Below the pieces are notes generated by a model, which was not told the origin of the DNA, made no database searches, and saw only the letters and a list, made by a program, of their open reading frames with translations. A stretch of 64,000 nt of DNA, from assembly GCA_006384855.1 (NCBI GenBank), contig VCJN01001306.1:1-64000 (forward strand). The letters run 5' to 3'. Positions 42,361-52,434 of this stretch are shown piece after piece. The number at the start of each line of letters is the position of its first letter. Position 1 is the stretch's first letter. Source of the stretch: Tetraselmis striata. Taxonomy: Eukaryota; Chlorophyta; Chlorodendrophyceae; Chlorodendrales; Chlorodendraceae. The position numbers and the translations under genes were made by a program.

Positions 42361-43590
42361 GTGATACCACTAGCCAATAACAATTGGAACCAGCTCCACG
42401 ACCGCCGCAGCATCACACCAAATGTCAGAATTCCGGCTTCAGACAATGTGTTCCCCTCACACGGATATCAGCCGCCACCTGCACTGGTAGCAGGCGAATC
42501 CCCGGGTGACCCGCAGATCTGCAGGGAGGCTCTCTCGCCTCACCTCATGCTGCCGAATGGCAACTCGCTATCCAAGCCGAATATGATTCCCTCATCAGCC
42601 GCGTCACATGGGAGCTCGTCACTCTTCCTGCAGGTAGAAAGACAGTCAAATGCAAGTGGGTTTTCAAAACTAAGCACCATGCTGATGGCAGCATTGCACG
42701 GTACCAGGCGCGCCTGCGTGCACAGGGGTTTTCCCAAATTCAAGGGCTGGACTTCAGGGAGACCTACGCACCTACCGTCAAGTTCACCACTCTCCGAGTC
42801 ATCTTCAGCCTTGTTGCTCACCTTGGCCTCCATTGCGAGCAAACTGATGTTGATTGTGCTTTCCTCTATGCAAACCTTGAGGAGGATATCTATATGGATG
42901 AGCCAGATGGTTTAGTTCAGCGCGGCAAGGAAGGAACGCGCCTGGTTTGCCTTCTCAAGGAGGCAATATATGGGCTCAAGCAGGCACCCCGCAACTGGTG
43001 GATTCTACTCTTCAACTTCTTGCGCAGCCAAGGCTGTATCCAACTCAGAACCGACCCTGGCGCGTATATCGCAGCACTGATAACACTGGTTACGAGATAT
43101 TCAGCATCATTGTTGTCTATGTCGACGACACCCTGATCTGCAGCACGTCACCCACATGGATTGCCGACTTCAAACATGCTCTCGGCGCCACCTTCGACAT
43201 CGAGGATCTCGGGACTTGCAGATGGCTGCTGGGCATGGCCGTTGAACGCAACCTGACAGCACGCACCATCACCACTCATCCGAGTCAGTATATTAGGGAC
43301 TTACTTCAGCGCTACGGGATGGACAAATGCAAGCCCACCGCACTGCCAACATCCGCCAACGGCCCCTAGACATCAATATGGCTTCACACTACCGCAGTCT
43401 CGTTGGTGCATTACTCTATGCATCAGTTGCTACACGACCAGACATCACCCAGACACTAAACCGATTGTGTTGCTTTATCTGCACTCCCACTCGTGCGCAT
43501 CTAGAGGACGCCAGAACCTGCCTGCGGTACACAGGGATTTCTGGGAGTAGTAATTGCTCTCCAGCATTGGCGACATTATATGGAAGGGTG
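42361..43590 (+). CDS. Copia reverse transcriptase
   Basis: In frame from about 42547: CKWVFKTKHHADGSIARYQA, RETYAPTVKFTTLR, TDVDCAFLYANLEEDIYM, LLKEAIYGLKQAPRNW, then the catalytic IIVVYVDDTLICS (YVDD) in the neighbouring frame, LGTCRWLLGM and GALLYASVATRPDIT. Frame changes lie near 43050 and 43365. It is a typical Ty1/copia RT. Confidence 0.9.
43526..43533. repeat. 8-bp duplication GGTACACA at the RNase H insertion (left)
   Basis: Matches 43840-43847. It brackets the foreign segment inserted into the copia RNase H frame. Confidence 0.85.
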
Positions 43591-43847
43591 TAAACATTTT
43601 ACTGTCATCACTGAACATACTACTCTGCGTCATCTGCCAACCCAGGAAAAGCTCAGCAGAAAACATGCTGGCTGTTCCCACCATACATGGACAATATGGA
43701 TATCGTATATAAAAAGGGATCTCAAAATATCTCAGATGCATTGAGTAGACGATCAGATCTGAAAGATCTGAAAGCATCGTTAGATGCGTACTATATGCAG
43801 ACCTTCGAGGCGGATCTGGAGCACATCACTGAATGGCAAGGTACACA
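43534..43847 (+). mobile_element. 314-bp Ty3/gypsy RNase H fragment inserted into copia
   Basis: Translated in its own frames it reads GVVIALQHWRHYMEGCKHF, VITEHTTLRHLPTQEKLSR and MDNMDIVYKKGSQNISDALS, RNase H and linker of a Ty3/gypsy Pol. That does not belong in copia and is clearly different from the Ty3 element in this window. It is bounded by GGTACACA on both sides. Removing 314 bp rejoins the copia frames on either side in phase, which shows that it went into a coding RNase H. There are no terminal repeats of its own. Confidence 0.85.
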
Positions 43848-44436
43848 TGAGCAAGGTCTCACCTTTGGCGGAAGCACACTCAATCTTTGTGGGTTCAGTG
43901 ACGCTAACTACCCGACCACTTCAAGTAGCTGGAAAGCCACCAGCGGCTACGGCTTCTTCCTGTGCGGCGCAGCTGTCAGTTATGCCTCCAAACTGCAGCC
44001 CCTAGTAACCCTCTCCACAGCTGAGGCTGAATACCTTGCGCTCAGCTTGGCTACTCATGAGGCCAAGTTCCTGCGTCTAATGATGGGGGAGTTAGGGTTC
44101 TCGCAGACACTGCCAACTCCCATTGCAGAAGACAACCAGGCATGCATTGCTATTGCAACAACGGACAGCAAATCCAGCCGCACCAAACACCTGGATATTC
44201 GCCTGCACTTTGTGCGCGATGCCCACAGGGATGGCATCATCAAGATCTACTACGAGCCCAACAGTTCTATGCTTGCTGATATCTTCACCAAGCCGGTCAA
44301 CAATCCTCAGTTTGAGGCGCTCTTGACTAGAATTATGAATGTGGTGAAAAAGGCTCTGATCACTTTGCAATTATTACATATTTACTTCTGCATGTATCCT
44401 CATCCATGTCCTCAGTCAGGAGGGGTGTTGAAGTAA
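43840..44436 (+). CDS. Copia RNase H
   Basis: HEQGLTFGGSTLNLCGFSDA, ATSGYGFFLCGAAVSYASK, VTLSTAEAEYLALSLATHEA, DNQACIAIATT and RTKHLDIRLHFVRDA are the standard copia RNase H motifs, ending MLADIFTKPV. The frame is intact to TAA 44436 apart from the insertion just upstream. It degrades the RNA strand during reverse transcription. Confidence 0.9.
   Translation, partial: GTHEQGLTFGGSTLNLCGFSDANYPTTSSSWKATSGYGFFLCGAAVSYASKLQPLVTLSTAEAEYLALSLATHEAKFLRLMMGELGFSQTLPTPIAEDNQACIAIATTDSKSSRTKHLDIRLHFVRDAHRDGIIKIYYEPNSSMLADIFTKPVNNPQFEALLTRIMNVVKKALITLQLLHIYFCMYPHPCPQSGGVLK
44417..44425 (+). promoter_or_regulatory. Polypurine tract of the copia element
   Basis: CAGGAGGGG immediately before the TGTTGAAG start of the right LTR. 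It supports placing the LTR boundary at 44426. Confidence 0.75.
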
Positions 44437-44863
44437 CTGGGTCATGATCTGTACGAATGAGCTAAAATGGCACAGTAGTCAGTGCAGAATAAATATCGGC
44501 GTGCCCCTTCAGGGCAGGACCTGAACTGACACATAGCAAAATATATAGCAATTATATATTCCACAGACATTTATGCTACAGTCAAGCAGGAAACTAATGA
44601 CAATTGTTCAACAAAAAAGGCACAAGCGGAGAATGATACAGCCTTGTTGCAGCAAATCCATGAGCTTACTTGTGCTGTGACACAGCCTTAGAATCTACAA
44701 CCCTCCAGCAATTGGAGTGCTGAGAGCATGACATGCAGCAATAGCCAGTAACTAATATTGCTAGAATCACCGACATCGTAATCACTTTTTTGTTTCCCAC
44801 CAAACCGTGCAGTCTCTACTGTCACTGTGCAATCACACCTGTTGTTAGTCTGAAACTTCATAA
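44426..44863 (+). repeat. 3' LTR of the copia element
   Basis: About 438 bp, direct repeat of 36394-36829. The end of the copia RNase H ORF overlaps its first bases. Confidence 0.85.
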
Positions 44864-44868
44864 AGGTA
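44864..44868. repeat. Target-site duplication AGGTA (right, copia)
   Basis: Matches 36389-36393. Confidence 0.7.
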
Positions 44869-44974
44869 CTCCACCCGTATTTCCATGGGCGCACTGCAGA
44901 CCCCGGGCACGCGCAGTGGTGGAACAGGCAACACGGGAGGCAGGGTGGAGTGGGGGAAACGGGTTAGCATAGCT

Positions 44975-44979
44975 TTACA
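44975..44979 (-). terminator. TGTAA polyadenylation signal for NDUFV1
   Basis: TGTAA on the minus strand about 83 nt after the NDUFV1 stop codon. This pentamer is the usual poly(A) signal of chlorophyte green algae. Confidence 0.55.
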
Positions 44980-45061
44980 TGCCGCAGCACTCTTCTACAA
45001 AGAACGGTAGCATCAATCAATTCATCAAAGGGGGACGTGGCAGCCTGTAGTCCTCTAGTCC

Positions 45062-46595
45062 TTACGCGGCGATGCGCTCCTCCGCCGCCTGACTGATGCG
45101 GTCCTCCATGACAGGCCTCATGTGGCGGATGAGGCCCTGCACGGGCCAGGCAGCGGCATCGCCCAGAGCGCAAATAGTGTGCCCCTCGATCTGCTTCGTG
45201 ATCTCCCAGAGCATGTCGATCTCCTCCATGCGGGCGTCGCCCTTCTTCATGCGGAGCATGATGTCGTGCAGCCAGGTGGTGCCCTCGCGGCAGGGGGTGC
45301 ACTGCCCGCACGACTCGTGCTTGTAGAAGTACGACAGGCGCGCGATGGCGTCGATCGGGTCGGTGGTCTTGTCCATCACGATGACGGCGGCCGTGCCCAG
45401 GCCGGACTGCGCCTCCTTCAGGGCGTCAAAGTCCATGAGCACGTCGTCGCAGACGGACTTGGGTATCATGGGCACCGAGGAGCCGCCGGGGATGATGGCC
45501 AGCAGGTTGTCCCACCCGCCTCGCACTCCGCCGGCGTGCTTCTCAATCAGCTCCCGCAGCGGGACAGACATCTCCTCCTCCACGGTGCAGGGCGTGTTCA
45601 CGTGCCCGCTGATGCAGAACAGCTTGGTGCCGTGGTTGTTCTGGCGGCCAAAGGACGAGAACCACTCGGGGCCACGGCGCAGGATGGTGGGCGACACGGC
45701 GACGGTCTCCACGTTGGTCACGGTGGAGGGGCAGCCGTAGAGGCCCACGCCGGCGGGGAACGGCGGCTTGAGGCGCGGCTTGCCCTGCTTGCCCTCCAGG
45801 GACTCGATCAGGGCGGTCTCCTCGCCGCAGATGTAGGCGCCGGCGCCCCAGTGGACGTTGACGTCAAAGTCCTTGCCGCTGCCGCACGCATTCTTGCCCT
45901 GCAGGCAATAGAAGTCCGCATCTCAATCATGCAACTATGGCAATAACCTCAATTACGCATGTCTCCCGCGTTTGGATCTCACAGACAGAGACACGCGTAT
46001 ATGTGTATGTATGTATGTATGTATGTATGTCTGAAAGACAGAGGGATGGAGGGAGAGGGGTCGCGGCGCACCAGGAAGCCCTTCTTGTAGGCCTCGTCCA
46101 CCGCCTTCATGAGCGCGAGGCGCTCGTTCACAAACTCGCCGCGGATGTAGATGTACGCCGCGCGGGCGCGCATGGCGGTGCCGGCGATGAGGCAGCCCTC
46201 CACCAGCTTGTGGGGGTCGTGGCGCATGATCTCGCGGTCCTTGCAGGTGCCTGGCTCGGACTCGTCGGCGTTCACCACCAGGTATGAGGGCCGGCCGTCG
46301 TTCACCTGGGCGGGCAAGGGGCCGACGGGGCCTCAGAAAAGGGTTCGATAGGGTTCGGAAAGCGTTGGATCACGCAGGTATGCTGCCAACCGCTGCCGTC
46401 CGCGGCCCACCTTGGGCATGAAGCTCCACTTCAGGCCCGAGGGGAAGCCGGCGCCGCCGCGGCCGCGCAGGCCAGACTTCTTCATCTGGTCCACGATCCA
46501 GTCCGGCCCCATCTCCACCAGCTGCTTGGTGTTGTACCAGTCGCCGCGCTTCATGGCACCCTACACGCGCCACATGGCGGGCGGTACAGTCAGGA

Positions 46596-46626
<31 letters not shown>

Positions 46627-47136
46627 CCTCCTCCCTCCAGGCGCCGTTCCACGCCGCGGCCGCACTGTGTCATGCACGCGCGCGCGCACCTCGATGCCAA
46701 TGTCCGCCTGCCCGTACAGGTTGGTGAAGATGCGGTCCTCATCCGCCAGACCGCCAAAGCTGGTCTTCGCGCTGAAGCAGCGGGCGGCGCTGACGCTGGG
46801 AGCGGGCGGCCGGGGCACCGCGCACAGGGTTAGCCGTGGGCTCGAGAGGAGGGCCAGCACTAATGATGCTACAGCAGAGGGAGGGAGGAGGGCCTGTTGT
46901 GTGTGCGTGTAAGGGTAGTTGGGAAAGGGACCCCAAACAAGCTGCCATGTCCCCCAAGACAATCTGAGGTACGTCCCCCAAGACGCTGCAAGTACGCTCC
47001 GCTGCCCGCACCGAGCTCGGCAGCAGCTACGGCCACGCCCAGGGTGCCAGAGAAAGCGGCCCCGAGGGCCCGCCCAACGGAGTGGCAGCGCAGCCAACCG
47101 CAGGCGATGTGGCGGGCCCACGAGCCGCCACGCCAT
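45062..47136 (-). CDS. NDUFV1: NADH:ubiquinone oxidoreductase 51 kDa subunit (complex I flavoprotein 1)
   Basis: Nuclear gene for the FMN- and NADH-binding subunit of mitochondrial complex I, which takes electrons from NADH into FMN and a 4Fe-4S cluster. Exons on the minus strand: an N-terminal exon ending at 46690 ([18 protein letters not shown]), 46560-46411, 46305-46072 and 45898-45062 (TAA stop). All junctions are GT-AG and phase 0. Motifs: [19 protein letters not shown] (NADH site), [20 protein letters not shown] (FMN site; the usual Gly after NADE is Ser), [20 protein letters not shown], and cluster ligands [12 protein letters not shown] with GHTICALGD. Coverage is complete from near the mature N-terminus to the end. 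The start is uncertain: the Arg-rich [20 protein letters not shown] at 47136 looks like a mitochondrial presequence in the same frame, but a further intron is likely between it and the exon containing [11 protein letters not shown]. Confidence 0.95.
46005..46030. repeat. (TATG)n microsatellite in an NDUFV1 intron
   Basis: About six TATG units inside the intron 45899-46071. Confidence 0.85.
46596..46621. repeat. Poly(C) run, 26 nt, in an NDUFV1 intron
   Basis: Lies in the intron 46561-46689. In the sense strand it is a G-run about 35 nt before the acceptor. Confidence 0.95.
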
Positions 47137-48979
47137 CACCACAACCCCGCTCCCCACCCCCCCGGGGGGGCTGACCACCACGCCGAGCTCCCTCCGCGTC
47201 CCGCCGAGTGGCACCCATCTCCTGATACACAGGGATCCGCTTTTTGCCAAGCCGGCAGGCAGCCTGGCTGCCGCATCCCCAGCCAGGCGACCGTCAGGCA
47301 GATGGCACGGGGAGGGTGCGGGTTAACCCTCCTATTCAGGACGGCGTGGAATCGATAGTACTTTGCGCGATATCGCGGGCCGGTAGAACGCCACGCCACC
47401 TGCTGCCTCCAGCTTCGCGCCGCACCGCTCTCACCTGATGGCCTCGGGACGCAGGGAAGCGCCCACGCGGGAAATCGCCCTTCCGAGCATCGTGCTTCGC
47501 TTGGATCCTATGGATAATCAGGCGGGTGGAGAGGGAAACGGCCAGCCCTGCGTAGGCGTGGCCCTGCTGAGTGGTGAGATGGGCGGAGGACCTTGGCAGC
47601 CGCAGATGGGAGGCGCGCGGGGCGGGGGTGGGCGGGAGGGGGTGCGTACGAGTCAGATGGGGCGGGCGCTACACGGTATGAGATAGCAACTACAAGCGAC
47701 TACAGGTACCAGGTACTACAGGTACATCACGGCCCTGCTGCTTGACTGCTGCTGGTTTCGTCATATGTGGGATCCTCGTATACAAAGCCATTGTTTACCC
47801 GTGGTTGACGCAAGCAAGTGGTGCGCGCAATTGTTCCCACGCGTACCGCTTTGATCACGAGCTAGTCTTGTAGAGTAGTCAATGTCAGTGCTGCCCGAAC
47901 TCATAGTGATGATGGTGCCACGTAGTCTTGTGCAGTAGTCAATGTCAGTGCTGCGGGAACTCGTAGTGATGATGCCACGCGTGTAGTCGCTACCCGACCA
48001 GCAACAAAATAATGGGCCCAAAATAATAGTCGCTATGTCATAACTTTCCGGCTAACGCTAGATTGGTGTACCCGGGTTCACTAAACAGATACATGTCGTC
48101 GACCGGCCATATCACACTCAAGGTTTAATCGTTTTTCCTCGTCCTTCCAGTATGTTGATGCTAACTATTAATTACATGAGCTAGCAGCAGAAGGCGATGC
48201 TAACTCATCTCTCTAGCTGCGGTAGGGAGTACAAACCCTAACAGGGTTTCTGGACCGTCATCTGGAAACCCTAAAATCGGGATATCGGCCAGATTTCGGC
48301 GGTAATCTCAGCGAAAAACTTTATGCGCTGATTCCTCTATCACCCAGGGGGAGTGCCGCACCCAAACCACCATGATTCCCGGGCCTTTTGGTCCCTATTG
48401 GCCATGGAAGATGGGATGTTGGTACAGTGGGCGGGGTGGCGGCCATCGTCGGGGTCGACGGCGGCCGATAAATTATCGACAAAAGACAGAAAAATGCAAA
48501 AAAATACGTAAATATTTATAAAGTATATTATGTAATATTATAAAGTGCGCGCGCCCCGCCGGTTCGGATCCCGCCCGGAGGATTATCTTACCAGCAAATA
48601 TAGAACCGCCGGGCGGCTCGCCGTGCTCACGGTCAACTGTACCTGTCGTCCCCGGCCGGCTTGCCTATTCCACCTGACTCTCCACCTAGCCCCGTCCCTG
48701 TTGCCGCAGGTACGCTCCCACCCCGCTGCCCTACGCACCCATGTCGCTTGTCCGTGCGACCTGGAAATAGTGCCCGTAGTTTCGAGGTTTTCGACTAACG
48801 ACGAGTAACGCCGCTGGCCCATCGCGGCGTTGTTCGCGACTCGTTCGTCGAAACGCTTTCCCTTTCTGTTCAAGCTACCGATGCGCCACTTTGGTAGGCC
48901 AATCCTGTAGCTATGTGTTTCTGTATCTTGGCGTTGGAGTAAGTGTGGGGGGTGCGTTTCCCCAATAGTCCAATGCCGT
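47137..48979. other. No recognisable gene; 60-bp tandem duplication
   Basis: Upstream of NDUFV1 and probably including its promoter, though no box could be named. The rest has no supported gene. Confidence 0.5.
47863..47980. repeat. Tandem duplication of a 60-bp unit
   Basis: TAGTCTTGT..AGTAGTCAATG... occurs at 47863-47922 and again at 47923-47980, with a few substitutions and a 2-nt deletion in the second copy. Confidence 0.85.
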
Positions 48980-48990
48980 AGCAGTTAAGG
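48980..48990. repeat. Target-site duplication AGCAGTTAAGG (left)
   Basis: Eleven bases identical to 49314-49324, bracketing the truncated retrotransposon copy. Confidence 0.9.
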
Positions 48991-49313
48991 GCACTCGGTG
49001 CATCACCCGGGCTCACCAGGAGGCCTTGCTCGCAAGAGATTTCCTCGGGGTCCTGAGCTTGGTGGCCGCTCGAGAGCGCGCTCGCTGCCTCATCAGACGG
49101 CGCAGATTCGTCTGCCATTCCGTTGCTGAAGCTGCACAGCACGTCCGAGGATCACCCACACACACACGTGCTCGCGTGGCCCGGACTCTGAACCGTGCGC
49201 GTATCACTCATCCATCCCGCCTCATGCGGGATGCGGGCCGCTTTTAGGCGGCTTGCTGTGTTGATTTTCTAATTCTCGGGAACTGTCCTTTTTGTAATTC
49301 ACACCAGCACATG
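48991..49313 (+). mobile_element. 5'-truncated copy of the non-LTR retrotransposon
   Basis: Positions 48991-49308 match 4956-5273 without indels and with only a few substitutions. The copy contains the last 85 codons of the polyprotein and the short 3' untranslated region, followed by ACATG before the TSD. Severe 5' truncation with a TSD is the signature of target-primed reverse transcription. It retains an open frame to the TAG, but only by inheritance. Confidence 0.93.
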
Positions 49314-49324
49314 AGCAGTTAAGG
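49314..49324. repeat. Target-site duplication AGCAGTTAAGG (right)
   Basis: Matches 48980-48990. Confidence 0.9.
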
Positions 49325-50390
49325 CACGATTATTAGATACGATCCTGCGTATGCGCGGCCGAGACAAGCGCAGCGCTCTGGGGTACCGGTCGCTGCGGCA
49401 ACACGCCACTTAAATCGCATGATCAAGTAGTCTTCGGGGTCGCGACGGCAAAGCGCCTTCAAATAAGACAGCAGACGGTCGGCATGCCTGGTGCGTAACT
49501 TGCATGGGCCGAGTCTATTTATCGCAGCTTCCTGGGATAGGGGCGCGCGCGAACCTGGTGGTGTGTAAACCTGCGAGTGTGGAACGGAGTTAAGGGGTTA
49601 GGGCGATGGGCAGGGCTAGGGCGTTGAAGATTTGGGGCGTGCTTGGGGCTGCAGTGCTCTATGAAGCAGTGGGGGTGACTGGGTATGTTTAGCACCCGCA
49701 GCTCATACAATCTCCCAAGGCTGCCCATAATAGTTGAGGAGGTTGAGATGAGACCTCTAGACCAGTGCCCATATGACATGTGCAGACGCCATCCAATTTG
49801 AAACATCCCTCCATATCATGCCCCTGCACAGGCAACCACCTCGTTCACGCATAAATGAGACCCGTGTGCAACTAAAGGCGGAAGTGGTCGGTACATATAC
49901 ATACATATATATATACGAATATATATGTCTTTTTATATATATTATAATATCATGAGGGTTGCATGTGAGTGTGGTATAGTGAGGACTGTACGCATAGTTC
50001 CCACACGCAGGCAGGCGCGGCCTGGCGTTACTGCCGGGAGGCGGCCACCTTCCGACACACCCCACATCTTTTGTAGGTAGCCGATGCGCTCGCCATTCCG
50101 GCAGGCAGCACAGGCGGGACACTTTACACTGCACCGTTAAGACGTAACAGGCACTGCAACTGCCGCCCGTCTGCCTCGCCTCCCTCTCTTCCCAGTAGCT
50201 CGCCCATGATATGCCCCACGCCCCATGCTGCCATGCTCGGCATGCTCGACTGCATGCCATGCTCCTGCAGCAGTGGCGTCTGGAAAGCAACGCGTTGTCA
50301 CCCCCCTGTTCCACTGAATGTGTGTGTTGTGATGCCCCCAATCGGACAGGCGAATCCACAAAGCTTTGATTTTTGAGAACGAGCGGCACT
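49325..50390. other. No recognisable gene; AT-rich simple sequence
   Basis: No supported gene. Positions about 49890-49950 are TA-rich simple sequence. Confidence 0.45.
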
Positions 50391-52434
50391 ATGCCGGCTG
50401 CCAAGCCATTGACACTCAGCCAATATAGTGCGCTCCTGCAAGCATTGTGCGAACATGAAAGTCTCCAGAGCGCGGACAAGTCTGAGTATACGCGGGGGAT
50501 GGCGGCTGCAATTGCCGTACTTGAGGAAACCGGCTTCTATCATGACTTGTCGCAAAGCTGGCGAAGGAGACTAGACATCATGGCCGAGCTGGTTGGAGGT
50601 GGAAGGAGCGCGCACGGGTACACAGGGTGCGGTGTTGCGGGAGCGTGGCGGTGGAGCCCTCATACTTCCTCGTGAGCAGTGGGGAGATGCCGTGTCCGCG
50701 GCCTATCGACGGCGCAATGCATGCAGAGGGGCATTCTGCGTCTCCTGACATGATTTCCCAGCATGTGTGTACGGCCCTCAGCGCGATGTATTCCATGAGG
50801 TCGAAGCGCTTTGGGATTACTATCAAATTTGTAAGGCAGCAGGTGGAAAAGAAATTACAGAATGACTGCAACAGTCCGGATGCGTCACCCACAAGAATGA
50901 TCGCCAATGCAAACTGCCTGGGGCGCCAGGGCTCAAGCCTAGACGTCCATTTTTTCCTCAGTGTGAAAGAGGCGGTTTTCAAGGGTGGTGACATGACAAT
51001 GGCCCCTCAGATTGCCATTCGAGGTGAGCACCTTGTCTGCTTTATGAAATATACATATGCTGTATGAGCTCTGCCACGGGTGAAATCCTGCTGTGCTCCA
51101 TGTATGCTATTTCCGTCTCTGTAACCATGTTTTATGATTTGTTTGTGCAGGTAAATCATAACGACTTCTCGCTCCCCACTATCGCCACACTCAAGCCCAG
51201 CTGGTGAACCACGTTGACTTCATATTGCCTTACGTTTGGCTGTATGCGCCCGTCCCCTCCCCCTCCCGTCTCTAGGCGCAGAGTACCAACCAGAAATGTG
51301 CGACATGGTCCGGGATGCGATGATACCTGATCACCACTTTGGCGCTGGGTGGATCACTTTCTCCGCGATTGCAACGGGCATATTTCGCAGCACAACGTTG
51401 TGGTACAACTACCAACTCAAGGTTCAGCCAGCAGGACAGCCAGCATCGCTCCTCCACGATCATAGTCAGTTGGGGAGGAGCACCAACAAGGTCAGGTGCA
51501 CTACACACGCAGACTGCAGGTGAACGACCGGAACTTGTATGTGTGCGACGAGTTCAACGCCAAGTCTCATGAAACCTACAAGCGGATAAATGGGATGGAG
51601 CCCGGGTCAGGCAAGTACACATGCCCAATAAACTTTATTTTATAGCCGCCGTGCTTCATTTTCCAGTTTCCCGACTGCCACATCCTTGCTTTTGGTTGCC
51701 GCACGTCTACCCCCCCCCTCAGGCTTACCCCCCTCCTTTGCACGTACACAGCAGAATCCATGTCCAAAGTTGTTATTGAGAGGTGATGTGCTTACTGCGG
51801 GCGTGCAGAAAGGGTAGCACTTCATGTGTGCGGAGCGCCTGCCATGGCCAAGCGGCGTTTGATAGAGAACCTCTCACCCATCATTCAGTTGTCGGCTGCG
51901 GCTGGGGAGAGTGATGACCATACGCTCCGTTTCGGTGCCTCATCCCGTGCGGTGCCTTCACGGGCCCCCAGACCGGCGGCACGTACAAGTCATTCATGGA
52001 CGTTGGCTTCTCTGTCGTCAAATCACCAGAAACTTCTCCTAGATAACAAAACGACGCTGTGCCGCACACCGATACACACGGAGAGCCAGTATCATGTGCT
52101 CTTGAGATGGCACTGCTTTCGGGGTCCAGCATGGCGGGTCGATGCCAGCCGCCGGCAAAGGCTACTCCAGCACGTCCCGCCTGGATGTGCCCCGCCCCGG
52201 CGGTCAGTGGGCAAAAATGTTGGGTGTCGCCACTGTGTGTCCGTTCGCTATCCAGACAACTACATACCTACACACTGCCCTGTGACTGGAGCGAAGCTCA
52301 CCGGGGAATGGTTGAACAACCTGAAGATTGAGCACCTGGAACCTTCGGAGCATGCCCCGGTGAAAGTGACGGTGTATCACGACCACTCAGGGCACACGCC
52401 CGGGGACGAGTACGAGTACTCGAATTCCGCGTAG
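50391..52434 (+). CDS. Unidentified plus-strand gene candidate, several exons
   Basis: A chain of protein-like open frames separated by plausible GT-AG introns: a helical first exon (ATG 50391, MPAAKPLTLSQYSALLQALC), a segment ITIKFVRQQVEKKLQNDC ... KEAVFKGGDMTMAPQIAIRG ending at a GTGAGC donor near 51024, VNHNDFSLPTIATLKPSW after a TTTGTGCAG acceptor near 51150, MVRDAMIPDHHFGAGWITFS (about 51310-51365), RLQVNDRNLYVCDEFNAKSH (about 51515-51575), and a last segment YPDNYIPTHCPVTGAKLTGE ... VKVTVYHDHSGHTPGDEYEY to a TAG at 52434. I do not recognise the family. A small Cys pair (CRHC...HCP) is the only motif. Frames between exons 1 and 2 do not join cleanly, so it may be decayed or mis-modelled. 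Confidence 0.4.

Larger units (their letters stand above)
36394..44863 (+). mobile_element. Ty1/copia retrotransposon carrying a C5-cytosine methyltransferase
   Basis: About 8.5 kb, plus strand. LTRs of about 436 bp begin TG[TC]TGAAGTAACT and end near CTTCA. The polypurine tract AGGAGGGG adjoins the right LTR and there is a 5-bp direct repeat AGGTA outside. Order: Gag, CCHC knuckle, region of unknown function, cytosine methyltransferase, protease, pre-integrase, integrase, RT, RNase H. Integrase before RT is the defining copia order. The element is several kb longer than usual because of the insert between Gag and protease. Many frame changes and a 314-bp foreign insertion in RNase H make it inactive. 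Confidence 0.92.

Noticed and set aside
45122-45946. 274-residue plus-strand ORF
   Set aside because: Antisense of the NDUFV1 last exon.
48230-48275. AAACCCTA words as telomere repeat
   Set aside because: Only isolated copies here and at about 54945 and 56065, with no array.
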